NCBI RefSeq assembly: GCF_011045025.1
Contig: NZ_JAAKZX010000001.1
Span: 1-64,000 of the forward strand
Source: Streptomyces ureilyticus
GTDB lineage: Bacteria; Actinomycetota; Actinomycetes; Streptomycetales; Streptomycetaceae
Reading direction: 5' to 3'
DNA length: 64,000 nt
The position numbers were made by a program, and so were the translations under genes. Shown here piece by piece: positions 1 through 7,891 of the stretch (positions within the stretch are counted from its first letter, which is position 1; every line of letters starts with the position of its first letter). The notes below the pieces were generated by a model. It saw only the letters and a list, made by a program, of their open reading frames with translations, made no database searches and was not told the DNA's origin.

Positions 1-155
1 GGGGGTTCCCTCCGCGACTGGGCCCCCGGAGGGGACCACGGCCCGCGCCGGAGCGTCAAAGCCAAGCCGCCTTCGGCGGTCGCGCAAGCGCGAGCTTTGA
101 CCCCCCGACACGGCCCGCGGTCGGCTGCGCCTGCCCAGCCGCGGAGGGAACCCCC
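1..155. repeat. Nested inverted repeats, telomere-like
   Basis: GGGGGTTCCCTCCGCG at 1-16 is exactly complementary to 140-155. Inside it GTCAAAGC (55-62) pairs with GCTTTGAC (94-101), enclosing the small hairpins CCGCC-TTC-GGCGG and TCGCGC-AA-GCGCGA. Packed palindromes with tiny loops and a run of Gs at the 5' end are what Streptomyces linear replicons of the SCP1 type are known for. Whether this is a true DNA end or an internal folded region cannot be told from the window. Confidence 0.4.
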
Positions 156-268
156 CGACCGGGTCGTCGTATGGCGGACGCCGGAACGGGGTGCGGAAAG
201 GCCGGTCGACACCGCTCGGAATTCCCCCTGAAGAAGCCTCTGACCTGCACTTTTATGGGTGTCGAGAG

Positions 269-297
269 TTGACCTGCACTCTAAAATTTGAGAGTAT
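269..297 (+). promoter_or_regulatory. Repeated promoter, copy 1
   Basis: TTGACC (269-274), a 17-base spacer and GAGTAT (292-297). The stretch AAAATTTGAGAGTATTAG and the following TTACGTCG recur almost unchanged at 3.6 and 7.9 kb, always at this spacing. An upstream TGACCTGC (241-248) is also shared and may be an activator site. Confidence 0.7.
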
Positions 298-311
298 TAG
301 TTACGTCGAAA

Positions 312-374
312 GGGGGCGGGGATCCCCGACCGGCACCGGGCCCCCAAGCCCGACACCGAAGACCTCAACGAAAG
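312..374 (+). promoter_or_regulatory. Leader element 1 (GCGGGRAT hairpin + CCTCAAC)
   Basis: Short hairpin GGGG-GCGGGGAT-CCCC at 312-327 directly after promoter copy 1, then ACCGAAGACCTCAAC (354-368) and GAAAGG as ribosome binding site for the gene at 385. First of eleven such leaders. Confidence 0.65.
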
Positions 375-384
375 GCCGAGCGTC

Positions 385-840
385 ATGACTGACGACCTGA
401 CCACTCCGGACCGCGCCGACCGGGCGCGCATGGTCTGGGACCTGTACTACGGCGCCTACGGCGGCGGGATCGGCGACCTGGTCGCCGACCTGATGCACCT
501 CGCCGACGTCGACGAGGATGAGCACCCCGGAGGGGGCGCCCACGCCGCGCGTCAGGCCGTGGCCAACTACCTCGACGAGCAGCCGACCTGGCCCGCCGGG
601 CCCCCCGTCTACCTGGCGCAGTACCGCCCGGCGGGCAAGGACTGGATCACCGTCGCCGAGGGCGACAACTCGGTCGAGCTGCGGGACGTGGCGAACTGCC
701 TCTGGCCCCTCATGCAGAAGGCCGACTTCCGCACCCACGAGATCGCCTCGCACGTCGACGACATCGTGCGCGGGCACGTCCTGACGGCCGACAACGGCAC
801 TGAGTTCCGCGCCATCGAAAACCCGAGCCACTCGGGCTGA
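385..840 (+). CDS. Acidic hypothetical protein
   Basis: 151-residue soluble acidic protein without a motif I recognise. It starts with ATG ten bases after GAAAGG. It is the first gene of the leader-element block and sits 88 bases behind promoter copy 1, so it is probably the first message of the run. No signal peptide or membrane segment is visible. Codon use is normal for the window. The upstream CCTCAAC leader supports this start. Function unknown; gene call confident. Confidence 0.75.
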   Translation: MTDDLTTPDRADRARMVWDLYYGAYGGGIGDLVADLMHLADVDEDEHPGGGAHAARQAVANYLDEQPTWPAGPPVYLAQYRPAGKDWITVAEGDNSVELRDVANCLWPLMQKADFRTHEIASHVDDIVRGHVLTADNGTEFRAIENPSHSG

Positions 841-848
841 CCCACTCG

Positions 849-918
849 CCCGGCGGGCGGACGGGGCGGGAATCCCGTCCGCCCGCCGGGACCCACCACC
901 GAAGACCTCAACGAAAGG
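849..918 (+). promoter_or_regulatory. Leader element 2
   Basis: Perfect 17-bp stem (849-865 with 874-890) closing the loop GCGGGAAT, followed by ACCGAAGACCTCAAC (898-912) and GAAAGG. It starts nine bases after the preceding stop codon, so it could act as terminator, attenuator or processing site. Confidence 0.75.
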
Positions 919-926
919 CCCCCATC

Positions 927-1247
927 GTGGAATTCGACTTCGACTGCACCTCCCTCCCGCTCGACGGCACGAACGCCGAACTCCGGCCCGTGTGCGACCC
1001 GCGGCTTTGCCTCTTCACCATCCAGCTGCACGAGGACGGCGAGCTTGCCGGGGTCCACGGCTACACCGACAACTTCCGGAAGGCCGACGAGCCCTTGGAG
1101 GCGATCGACGCCTTCCTCGCCGAGCACGGCGTCCGCGCGGTGACCGACGACGAAGCGGTCCTGCTGTACGGCGCACTCCTCAAGCAGGAGGGCGGCGTCG
1201 ACTACCAGCTGTTGGTCCTGGCCATCGCTCGCAGTCAGCAGCCCTAG
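927..1247 (+). CDS. Small hypothetical protein
   Basis: 106-residue acidic protein beginning with GTG, eight bases after GAAAGG. It contains two cysteines near residues 23-28 (VCDPRLC) but no recognised domain. Hydrophobic segments are short and amphipathic, so it is probably cytoplasmic. It is the second gene of the hairpin-leader block. Its stop codon is followed within 15 bases by the next hairpin, so each gene in this block is a punctuated unit. Function unknown. Confidence 0.65.
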   Translation: MEFDFDCTSLPLDGTNAELRPVCDPRLCLFTIQLHEDGELAGVHGYTDNFRKADEPLEAIDAFLAEHGVRAVTDDEAVLLYGALLKQEGGVDYQLLVLAIARSQQP

Positions 1248-1259
1248 CCGGTCATCACC

Positions 1260-1331
1260 CCGCGGACGGGCGGGGGCGGGAATCCCCGCCCGTCCGCGGC
1301 CCCGGCCACCGAACCACCCCTCAACAAGGAG
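1260..1331 (+). promoter_or_regulatory. Leader element 3
   Basis: Perfect 16-bp stem (1260-1275 with 1284-1299) with loop GCGGGAAT. The stem sequence differs from element 2 in many compensated pairs. It is followed by ACCGAACCACCCCTCAAC and AAGGAG. Confidence 0.75.
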
Positions 1332-1338
1332 CACATCC

Positions 1339-1908
1339 ATGAGCACCGCAACCCTGCCGTACCGCATCGGAGAGCCGGACATCGAGTGCCGCTACCCCGT
1401 GATCATCGGCGCCGACCAGGTCATCGGGCAGGCCTTCCGCTGGCACCGTGACTGGCTGGTCGACACCAGCGAGGGCGAGCACAACCTCCGCCGCCCGCCC
1501 ACCGGCACCAAGGGCATCGACATGGCCGCCGCCTACCTCGCTGAGGAGTACGCCGCCGGTCGCATCACGGCGGCCCCGCTGGACCAGGTGCTCGCCGAGG
1601 CACCCCAGCCGCTCCACGGACCGGTGCCCCTGCTGCACCCGCGGATGCCCGCGAGCAAGCGCAACCGCGACGGTGCCCGCGTGGCGTTCGCCGGTCTGAC
1701 CGAGCACCACTGGAGGGCCGTCCTCCACGGCTTCCCCGGCTCCGATAACCCCTGGTACCTGCTGTGCGAGCTGTGCGAATGGTCCGGCCCCCGCTACTGG
1801 AGCCACCACCGCGGCCGCAACGGCAACCCGCCCAGCGCCTACCGCCACGACGGCGGATGCATCGGCGAAGAGAAGGTCCGCGCGCTGATCCCCGCCTACC
1901 AGAAGTAA
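1339..1908 (+). CDS. Hypothetical protein with Cys/His-rich C-terminus
   Basis: 189-residue protein starting at ATG behind AAGGAG. The C-terminal third has LLCELCEWSGPRYWSHHRG followed by a further Cys about 24 residues later (GGCIGE), a pattern that could bind zinc; this is inference. The first 110 residues resemble nothing I know. Third gene of the leader block and transcribed with its neighbours. Likely a DNA- or protein-binding accessory factor, but there is no direct evidence for that. Confidence 0.7.
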   Translation: MSTATLPYRIGEPDIECRYPVIIGADQVIGQAFRWHRDWLVDTSEGEHNLRRPPTGTKGIDMAAAYLAEEYAAGRITAAPLDQVLAEAPQPLHGPVPLLHPRMPASKRNRDGARVAFAGLTEHHWRAVLHGFPGSDNPWYLLCELCEWSGPRYWSHHRGRNGNPPSAYRHDGGCIGEEKVRALIPAYQK

Positions 1909-1969
1909 TACGACCGCCGGGCCCGTCCCATACGGGCCCGGCCGCCACTTCCGGCCGGTTGGCCGGAGA

Positions 1970-2026
1970 CCCGGGCGGACGGGACGGGAATCCCGCCCGG
2001 GCCCCACCGAGAACCTCAAGCAGGAG
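1970..2026 (+). promoter_or_regulatory. Leader element 4
   Basis: Weaker member: CCCGGGCGG (1970-1978) pairs with CCGCCCGGG (1993-2001) around a longer loop that still contains ACGGGAATC. It is followed by ACCGAGAACCTCAAG and CAGGAG. Confidence 0.6.
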
Positions 2027-2031
2027 AAAAC

Positions 2032-2754
2032 ATGACCAGCACCCCGCGACTCGACAGCATCACGGCCGGCGAGACGGTCGAGGACGAGACCGGCGAGACC
2101 ATCGCGACCCAGGCCCTTGCCGCATGGGGCATCACCGCCCACCCCGACGACGACGCCGGGAACACGTGGCTGGTCATCGGCCACGACCAAACCCGCCGGG
2201 GCTTCCCGCGTATGCTCGCCGGGCCCTACATCGTGCTCTACCTCTACCGCGAGGCGCCGGAGGAGATCACCATCACCCGGGCCCCCGCCCGCGGCGACGA
2301 GTGGCACGTGATCGCGGGCGACGGCACCGGCGCCGAGCGCACGCTGATCGAGCGCCCGGCCGGTCAGCTCACCGAATGCGTCGAGGCCGTCGCCGAGTGG
2401 GTGACCAACCCCCTGCCCACGGCGGGTTCCGTACTGCTCGCCGCACTGGCCAAGTACGGCGTCACGGCGCACACCGACGTGGGCCTGAGCTACGCAATCC
2501 CGCTGGACCCGGCCACCCCCGCGTCGGAGGCCTACAGTCGCGCGCACCTGTCGGTGGCCGACCGCAGCCCGTCCATCGAGTACGACCCGGCCGTTCACAC
2601 CGGCTGGACGGTGTTCCTGCACGACGAGAACGGCGAGCCCGTCGGCGACCCGCTCTACATCGCCGGGGACGGCGACGAACCGGTCGACTGCACCGCTGAC
2701 TCCGCCGCGGCCGCCGCGTTCATCGCCGACTGGCTCACCTCGCACCATCACTGA
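2032..2754 (+). CDS. Hypothetical protein sharing a DDDAGNTW domain with the gene at 5182
   Basis: 240-residue protein. Residues about 30-125 carry ALAAWGITAHPDDDAGNTW and a following LVIG..VLYLY..EEITI..DEWHV region. The same order of motifs occurs in the C-terminal half of the protein at 5182-5889, so the two share a domain. The N-terminal MTSTPRLDS is repeated almost exactly at the start of the protein at 4388, which suggests shuffled N-termini. No catalytic motif or membrane segment is apparent. Function unknown. Confidence 0.75.
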   Translation: MTSTPRLDSITAGETVEDETGETIATQALAAWGITAHPDDDAGNTWLVIGHDQTRRGFPRMLAGPYIVLYLYREAPEEITITRAPARGDEWHVIAGDGTGAERTLIERPAGQLTECVEAVAEWVTNPLPTAGSVLLAALAKYGVTAHTDVGLSYAIPLDPATPASEAYSRAHLSVADRSPSIEYDPAVHTGWTVFLHDENGEPVGDPLYIAGDGDEPVDCTADSAAAAAFIADWLTSHHH

Positions 2755-2788
2755 CCAACACCAACACCAGCACCACCGGCCGGACGCT

Positions 2789-2864
2789 CGGCGGGGGAGC
2801 GGGGCGGGAATCCCGCTCCCCCGCCGGGACCGACACGACCACACCGAACACCTCAACCAGAAGG
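2789..2864 (+). promoter_or_regulatory. Leader element 5
   Basis: Perfect 15-bp stem (2789-2803 with 2812-2826), loop GCGGGAAT, then ACCGAACACCTCAAC and GAAGGA ahead of the ATG at 2873. Confidence 0.75.
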
Positions 2865-2872
2865 ACTCACCG

Positions 2873-3478
2873 ATGAAGCCCTCCCCGACCGAGACCGCCG
2901 AACGGCGCAGCGCCGTCCTCCAGGCCGCGCGGCACCAGCGGACCCCCCGGGCAGCGCTGAGCATCCTGAACGCCCGCGGCATCGCCATGCGCGTCAGCCG
3001 ACTCCGCGGCGTGACCAGCTCGGCCACCCAGGTCCACTTCGCGCACGGCGCCACGACCGGCATGTGGATGGACCGCCACGGCTTCCACCAGAGCCGCTCT
3101 CACTGCGTGACCATCGAGTCCCTGCCGCTACACCTGGCCCCTGCGCTGTTCAACGCGCTCCCCTCCCGGGAGGACATCGACCGGTGGCGTGCCGGGTGCG
3201 GCGAGCCGGAGGACTTCAAGGGCGACGCCGTCCAGCACCTGTACGCGGAGTGCACCGGCCCGATGGCGGCCACCCGCTGGTCGCCGATGCCGGGACACGA
3301 GGACGAGGAGGAGTCGCCGGAGTTCACCGAGGCCTGTTGGATCAGCGACGGATACGTGACGCTGTCCGGGCCCGGCATGGACGCCGTGGTGAAGGCCGAG
3401 TTCGGCAACCTCACCGAGTTCCGCGCCCGCTGCCTGATGGAGGCGTACGCCCAGCTGGTCACGGACCCCGTCAGCTGA
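2873..3478 (+). CDS. Hypothetical protein, close paralogue of 5985-6593
   Basis: 201-residue protein nearly identical over its full length to the product of 5985-6593 (shared ERRSAVLQAARHQRT, VSRL.GVTSS.TQVHFAHG, HQSRSHCVTIESLPLH). Such a pair in one block shows a recent tandem duplication with the leader element. Several His and Cys residues are conserved between the copies. I recognise no family; a basic N-terminus (residues 1-45) may contact nucleic acid. The start is fixed by GAAGGA nine bases upstream. Confidence 0.75.
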   Translation: MKPSPTETAERRSAVLQAARHQRTPRAALSILNARGIAMRVSRLRGVTSSATQVHFAHGATTGMWMDRHGFHQSRSHCVTIESLPLHLAPALFNALPSREDIDRWRAGCGEPEDFKGDAVQHLYAECTGPMAATRWSPMPGHEDEEESPEFTEACWISDGYVTLSGPGMDAVVKAEFGNLTEFRARCLMEAYAQLVTDPVS

Positions 3479-3606
3479 CGACCCCGACACGCAAGGGTCG
3501 GTGCGCGCAGTCCGCGCACCGGGCCCGGCCCGTTCCGGCCGTCGAGGGCTGGGAGAAGGCGGGAATCCCGGGTCTTTCAAAAGCGCTCGTGACCTGCGGG
3601 GCAGGC

Positions 3607-3635
3607 TTGACTCCCACCGCAAAACTTGAGAGTAT
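3607..3635 (+). promoter_or_regulatory. Repeated promoter, copy 2
   Basis: TTGACT (3607-3612), 17-base spacer, GAGTAT (3630-3635). It shares AAAACTTGAGAGTATT.GTTACGTCG with copies 1 and 3, plus an upstream TGACCTGCG. Confidence 0.7.
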
Positions 3636-3649
3636 TGGTTACGTCGGAA

Positions 3650-3700
3650 GGGGGCGGGAATCCCCGACCGGCACCACCGAGAAACCTCAACCGCAAGGAG
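3650..3700 (+). promoter_or_regulatory. Leader element 6
   Basis: GGGG-GCGGGAAT-CCCC (3650-3665) just behind promoter copy 2, then ACCGAGAAACCTCAAC and AAGGAG. As with elements 1 and 11, the promoter-linked version has a short 4-bp stem. Confidence 0.65.
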
Positions 3701-3704
3701 AGTC

Positions 3705-4292
3705 ATGAAGACTCGCGACGACGTCGCCAGGGCTGCCGACCAGATGTCCGACCTGGTGGCGCTGATGCTCAAGGCCGGAGCCACCGGGTGGCTCGCCGTC
3801 GGGATCGACGACGGCTGGCACGACGGCATCATCTACTCCACGCGCGAGGCTGCCGAGGCCAACGAGGCCGTGCCGAGCGCCTACGTGCGCATCCCCGAAA
3901 TCCGCGACTTCGGACAGCGTCTCGACTGCCCCCTCCTGGTCAGCGAGTGCGCGGACTACCTGCGCTTCGCGGACGCCCTGCGCGACGTCGCGCCGAGCCG
4001 CACCCCCATCGTGCTCGCCAAGGCCGGAGGCGTGATCGGAGCGCCTGACGTGAAGTGGGGAGCGGAGTTCCGCAAGGTCACCCGGCGCCCGGGCAAGCGG
4101 CCCCGGCGGTCCACGGTGGACAGCACGGACCTGTGGCGGGACGTCGTCCTCCACCTCCCCGGGGACGAGCGGATGGCGTCCACCGACGGCAGCGCCATCT
4201 ACCTGAGCGTCCGGGAGCCCAACCAGTTCCCGTGCGAGATCAGCTACACGCCGACCGGCGCGATCGCCCCCGGCTACTCCACCGGGAGCTGA
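3705..4292 (+). CDS. Hypothetical protein
   Basis: 195-residue soluble protein starting at ATG behind AAGGAG. The N-terminal 45 residues are predicted helical (DDVARAADQMSDLVALMLKAG) and a basic stretch lies near residues 125-137 (RKVTRRPGKRPRR). No known domain recognised. It is the first gene behind promoter copy 2 and therefore probably the head of a second transcription unit. Start and frame are well supported; function unknown. Confidence 0.7.
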   Translation: MKTRDDVARAADQMSDLVALMLKAGATGWLAVGIDDGWHDGIIYSTREAAEANEAVPSAYVRIPEIRDFGQRLDCPLLVSECADYLRFADALRDVAPSRTPIVLAKAGGVIGAPDVKWGAEFRKVTRRPGKRPRRSTVDSTDLWRDVVLHLPGDERMASTDGSAIYLSVREPNQFPCEISYTPTGAIAPGYSTGS

Positions 4293-4302
4293 TCGGCGAC
4301 AC

Positions 4303-4380
4303 CCCGGCGGGCGGACGGGGTGGGAATCCCGTCCGCCCGCCGGGCCCCACCACACCGAGAACCCTCAGCGAATCGAAGGA
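4303..4380 (+). promoter_or_regulatory. Leader element 7
   Basis: Perfect 17-bp stem (4303-4319 with 4328-4344) with loop GTGGGAAT, a single C-to-T change in the otherwise constant loop. It is followed by ACCGAGAACCCTCAGC and GAAGGA. Confidence 0.75.
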
Positions 4381-4387
4381 CTCACTC

Positions 4388-5086
4388 ATGACCAGCACGC
4401 CGCGACTCGACAGCCTCACGGCCGGCGGGACCGACGACGTTTTCGCCCGCGTCCGCTTCGCCGACGGCAACGCGCTCACCCTCAAGATCGCACCCGGCGC
4501 CGACACGGCCGACGAAGTCGCCCTGTTCCCCGGCCTCACCGCCCCCGACGCCGAGGCATGGGAGCGCGAGGACTCGTGGGAGGAGTGGCTGACCGGCGGC
4601 AGCCTCGAAGGCGGCGGGTTGTTCCTGGAGGTGCCCGTACAGGCCATCCGGGAGCTGATCGAGGAGCACGGCGGTGAGCACGAGGACCAGGAGGGCGGCT
4701 GGCCCGAGCCGGACACCGACGAGAGCGCGGCGCAGTACGTGCTGACCCAGCTCGCGGACCTTCACGGCCGGTTCGAAGACGGCTACACCCCCGAGGACAT
4801 CCGGGCCGTCTTCATGCGCATCGTCGACGCGGACGGCCCGTACCTCGTCTGTGTGTGGGACTACGCCGACGAGTACGGGTTCGGCGGCAACTCCCAGTTC
4901 TACGCCGAGAACGACGAAGGCGACCTCTTCGAGGTCCAGCCCGACATCCACCTGTGGCTCAGCGGCCAGCAGGAGACGCCTGGCCCGGTCGACACCTGGG
5001 TGTGCGCGCCCGTCACCGAGCCGACCGACTTTCCCGTGAGCGACGACTTCCACAACTACGCCCGGACCGACCGGACGGACGACTGA
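4388..5086 (+). CDS. Acidic hypothetical protein
   Basis: 232-residue, strongly acidic protein. Its first nine residues (MTSTPRLDS) copy those of the protein at 2032. The rest has no similarity that I can see, except for the general acidity common in this block. An aromatic-rich segment lies near residues 155-190. Acidic proteins of this kind on transferred DNA can be DNA mimics with anti-restriction activity, but nothing in the sequence proves that. Start supported by GAAGGA eight bases upstream. Confidence 0.7.
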   Translation: MTSTPRLDSLTAGGTDDVFARVRFADGNALTLKIAPGADTADEVALFPGLTAPDAEAWEREDSWEEWLTGGSLEGGGLFLEVPVQAIRELIEEHGGEHEDQEGGWPEPDTDESAAQYVLTQLADLHGRFEDGYTPEDIRAVFMRIVDADGPYLVCVWDYADEYGFGGNSQFYAENDEGDLFEVQPDIHLWLSGQQETPGPVDTWVCAPVTEPTDFPVSDDFHNYARTDRTDD

Positions 5087-5097
5087 CCGGCACCAGA

Positions 5098-5175
5098 CCG
5101 GCGGGGGAGCGGGGCGGGAATCCCGCTCCCCCGCCGGGGACCAGCACCACCCCACCGAAGACCTCAACCCAGGAG
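5098..5175 (+). promoter_or_regulatory. Leader element 8
   Basis: Perfect 16-bp stem (5098-5113 with 5122-5137), loop GCGGGAAT, then ACCGAAGACCTCAAC and AGGAG. Its stem is almost the same as that of element 5. Confidence 0.75.
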
Positions 5176-5181
5176 AACCCC

Positions 5182-5889
5182 GTGACGAACACGCCCTTCA
5201 CTCGCCGCAGCACCGCCGTGCACGAGCTCCGGCTGACCGCTCAGGTGATCGCGGGCCTGCCGACCCAGCCCCACGCGCCCGACCAGTGGACGGTCGTCTT
5301 CGTCGACTTCGGGCACGACCTGCTTGTCCTCGGCACGCACCCCACCCCCGACCCGGGCTCGGAGCTCGCCGCCGACCAGTTCGCCGTCCTGCACGCGCAG
5401 GACCTCTCGTCGTACGAGGTGACCGCCTCCAGCGCGGCAGACGCCGAGCGCCGTGCCCGCGCGTACTTCGCCGCCGAGCGCATGGGGGTCGCGCCCTGGT
5501 CCGAGCTCGGGTACGTCGTCATGCCCGGCACCCCCATCCCCGCGGAAGGCGGCCCGGACGCGCTGCGCATCGCCATCAACGCCTTCGCCGCGCGGGGGCT
5601 CACCCCGTACCACGACGACGACGCCGGGAACACCTGGATGGTCATCGGCCCGGACAGGGTCTTCCCGGGCAAGGGCGTCTCCTACGCCGTGCTCTACGTC
5701 TACAACCCCACCAGCGACGAGGGGGAGGAGGAGATCACCGTGGACCGGCCCCTCCTGCCCTCCGACGAGTGGCGCATCGACGTCGGCGACGGTTACGGCA
5801 ACGAGAAGCATCTGATGAAGCGGCCGGTCTCCGAGCTGGCCGACTGTGTCGACGCGATCGTCGCCCTGCTAGCCGAGCGCCGGAACTGA
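5182..5889 (+). CDS. Hypothetical protein with DDDAGNTW domain
   Basis: 235-residue protein from a GTG start six bases behind AGGAG. Residues about 130-230 (FAARGLTPYHDDDAGNTW, MVIG, VLYVY, EEITV, DEWRI, CVDAIVALL) line up with the domain in the 2032-2754 product. The N-terminal half has a separate region (residues 15-110) rich in Asp and Ala. This pair and the 2873/5985 pair lie in the same order, so a two-gene unit may have been duplicated. Function unknown. Confidence 0.75.
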   Translation: MTNTPFTRRSTAVHELRLTAQVIAGLPTQPHAPDQWTVVFVDFGHDLLVLGTHPTPDPGSELAADQFAVLHAQDLSSYEVTASSAADAERRARAYFAAERMGVAPWSELGYVVMPGTPIPAEGGPDALRIAINAFAARGLTPYHDDDAGNTWMVIGPDRVFPGKGVSYAVLYVYNPTSDEGEEEITVDRPLLPSDEWRIDVGDGYGNEKHLMKRPVSELADCVDAIVALLAERRN

Positions 5890-5910
5890 CCGGCCCGCAC
5901 AGCCCCATCC

Positions 5911-5976
5911 GCCGCGGGCGGGAGGGACGGGAATCCCCGCCCGCCCGCGGCCACCGAAGAACCTCAACCAGGAAGG
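5911..5976 (+). promoter_or_regulatory. Leader element 9
   Basis: Outer 12-bp stem GCCGCGGGCGGG (5911-5922) with 5940-5951, enclosing GGGACGGGAATCCCC. It is followed by ACCGAAGAACCTCAAC and GGAAGG. Confidence 0.65.
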
Positions 5977-5984
5977 CCCCACCG

Positions 5985-6593
5985 ATGACGTCCCCCTCGA
6001 AGCAGCAGATCGCCGAGCGGCGCAGCGCCGTCCTCCAGGCCGCGCGGCACCAGCGGACCGCCCGGGTAGCGCTGGACATCCTGAAGGCCCGCGGCATCGC
6101 GATGCGCGTCAGCCGCCTGACCGGCGTGACCAGTTCGGTCACCCAGGTCCACTTCGCGCACGGCGCCACGACCGGCTTGTGGGTGGACCGCCACGGCTTC
6201 CACCAGAGCCGCTCTCACTGCGTGACCATCGAGTCCCTGCCGCTGCACCAGGCCCCGGCGCTGTTCAACGCGATCCCCCTCCCGGCGGACAGCGACCGGC
6301 GGCGTGCCGGATGCGGCGAGCCGGAGGACTTCACGGGCGACGCCGCCCGGCACCTGTACGCGCAGTGCACCGGCCCGATGGCGGCCACCCGCTGGACGCC
6401 GATGCCGGGCCACGAGGACGAGGAGGACGCGCCGGAGTTCACGGAGGCCTGCTACATCGGCGACGGGTACGTGACCGTGTCCGGGCCGAGCATGGACGCC
6501 GTGGTGAAGGCTGAGTTCTGCAACCTCGCCGAGTTCCGCACCCGGCGCCTGATGGAGGCCTACGCCAAGCTGGCCACCGACCCCGCCACCTGA
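5985..6593 (+). CDS. Hypothetical protein, close paralogue of 2873-3478
   Basis: 202-residue duplicate of the 2873-3478 product with scattered substitutions over the whole length. The His/Cys-containing segments, the GCGEPEDF region and the C-terminal LMEAYAKL are retained, so both copies look functional. The starts are in corresponding positions behind equivalent leaders. No family recognised. Confidence 0.75.
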   Translation: MTSPSKQQIAERRSAVLQAARHQRTARVALDILKARGIAMRVSRLTGVTSSVTQVHFAHGATTGLWVDRHGFHQSRSHCVTIESLPLHQAPALFNAIPLPADSDRRRAGCGEPEDFTGDAARHLYAQCTGPMAATRWTPMPGHEDEEDAPEFTEACYIGDGYVTVSGPSMDAVVKAEFCNLAEFRTRRLMEAYAKLATDPAT

Positions 6594-6657
6594 TGCCCCA
6601 CACCCTGTTCTGACCGCAGTCCGGGGAGCCGTGGCCGCCCGGCGCCAGACGTCGAGC

Positions 6658-6779
6658 GGCCCGGCGGGGCGCAAAAGCGTGGGAATCCCGCCGGGCCGTG
6701 CGGTCCGGCCACCGAGGGCCCTCAACAGACCCAAAACCGAACCAGTCACCATCGTATCCACGACCGACATCACCAGGAG
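6658..6779 (+). promoter_or_regulatory. Leader element 10
   Basis: GGCCCGGCGGG (6658-6668) pairs with 6687-6697. The loop carries an extra mini-hairpin GCGC-AAAA-GCGT before GGGAAT. ACCGAGGGCCCTCAAC follows, then about 50 extra bases before AGGAG. This is the most divergent member. Confidence 0.6.
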
Positions 6780-6785
6780 CACCCC

Positions 6786-7412
6786 GTGAAGACCGCCAAC
6801 GGCCGCCAGTGGGCAAACCGCGAGGACCTGATCGAGCACAGCGGCCACAGCCGGGACACCCTGCGCAAGCTGTGGCGCGACCGCAAGAGCAACGGCCACC
6901 CTCTGACCCGCGAGATCGACGGGGTCATGCACTGGGACCTGGAGCAGTGGACCGCGTGGTTCACGGAGCACTGCCAGCGGCCCCGCGATCTGTCCGGGGT
7001 GGACCGCAGCGGCGACCCGGACGAGCAGCTCGCGCCGGCGCAGCAGGCCCGCGTGCTCGGCGTCGACCCCAGCCGGATCACCCAGTACGCGAAGAACCCG
7101 CCGCCCGGCTGGCCGGACCCGGTTCGCACCGAGCCGTTGAAGACCCGCACCCGCGAGTACCGCACCCGGCGCCAGCTCTGGGAGTTCGCCGACAACCCCG
7201 TCAGCGGGTTCGGCACCAAGGGCGGCCGCCCGCCCGGACCCGACCCCAAGGCCCGGGCGAAGAAGCCCGATCCTCGAGTCCGGCTGGCCGCCGAGGCACT
7301 GGCGACCCAGCCCGGCCGGAAGGCCGGCGAGGTGGCCGCCGAACTCGCCCGCGAGCACGGCCAGTCCGTGGACACCTGGAAGCGGATCGTCACCCAGGCC
7401 CGCCAGTTGTAG
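6786..7412 (+). CDS. Putative DNA-binding protein with three helix-turn-helix-like segments
   Basis: 208-residue basic protein from a GTG start behind AGGAG. Residues about 8-35 (NREDLIEHSGHSRDTLRKLWRDR), 80-105 (PAQQARVLGVDPSRITQYAKN) and 185-205 (EVAAELAREHGQSVDTWKRIV) each look like a helix-turn-helix reading head, and GGRPPGPDP resembles an AT-hook-like linker. This suggests a regulator or replication/segregation factor for the block. It is the only clearly basic protein among its acidic neighbours. A terminator follows. Confidence 0.7.
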   Translation: MKTANGRQWANREDLIEHSGHSRDTLRKLWRDRKSNGHPLTREIDGVMHWDLEQWTAWFTEHCQRPRDLSGVDRSGDPDEQLAPAQQARVLGVDPSRITQYAKNPPPGWPDPVRTEPLKTRTREYRTRRQLWEFADNPVSGFGTKGGRPPGPDPKARAKKPDPRVRLAAEALATQPGRKAGEVAAELAREHGQSVDTWKRIVTQARQL

Positions 7413-7427
7413 GCGGCCGCCGGGCCG

Positions 7428-7475
7428 GACGATGGCCAGCGCGACCCCGGATGCAGGGATGCGCTGGCCATCGTC
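7428..7475. terminator. Hairpin terminator
   Basis: GACGATGGCCAGCGC (7428-7442) is perfectly complementary to 7461-7475 with an 18-base loop, 16 bases past the preceding stop. It probably ends the second unit of the leader block. Confidence 0.6.
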
Positions 7476-7891
7476 ATGTCGGACGCAGGAAGCCGCGGCC
7501 GCACCCAAAGTCACCTCTTAAGAGGTGAGGCGGCATCCCGCCGGGGTTTACATGGCCAGTCGTCACCCGTCTGCGGCCGTCGCTGTTGTGCGCGCGACAA
7601 GGGCAGGCGGGAAGGGGAGGGGAGTCCGGCCGGGGTCCGGAGTGCCGTCCGCCGGGCGGGAGTTGGGTCGGGCGCCGCACTGCCGCCGTCACGGACGCGC
7701 CAGCGTGAGCAGACCTTGCCGTCCGGCCGTGGCCGAGGGGGAGCGGCTGCTGCCGCGATAGGGCCGGGGCCGTCGAGCTGGTCAGCCCTGCCCGCATCGC
7801 TGTGGCCGAGCGTCCCTCTGCGGGCCGGAAACGGGCGCCCGGAATCTCTCGAAAATGTGCTCTGACCTGCGGTTTTGTGGAGCATTCAGGG
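7476..7891. other. Intergenic region with no supported gene
   Basis: About 400 bases between the terminator and promoter copy 3. Open frames exist on both strands but none has a convincing ribosome binding site. The recognisable content is the 18-bp palindrome at 7511. Confidence 0.5.
7511..7528. repeat. 18-bp palindrome TCACCTCTTAAGAGGTGA
   Basis: Perfect palindrome identical to the core of the 42-bp palindrome at 60343-60384. Two perfect copies 53 kb apart suggest a protein-binding site. The ligand is unknown. Confidence 0.65.

Noticed and set aside
7476-7865. 129-codon plus-strand open frame and overlapping frames on both strands
   Set aside because: No ribosome binding site, low-complexity Arg/Gly/Pro translation, and it runs through the palindrome and into the promoter copy 3 area; typical of GC-rich chance frames.
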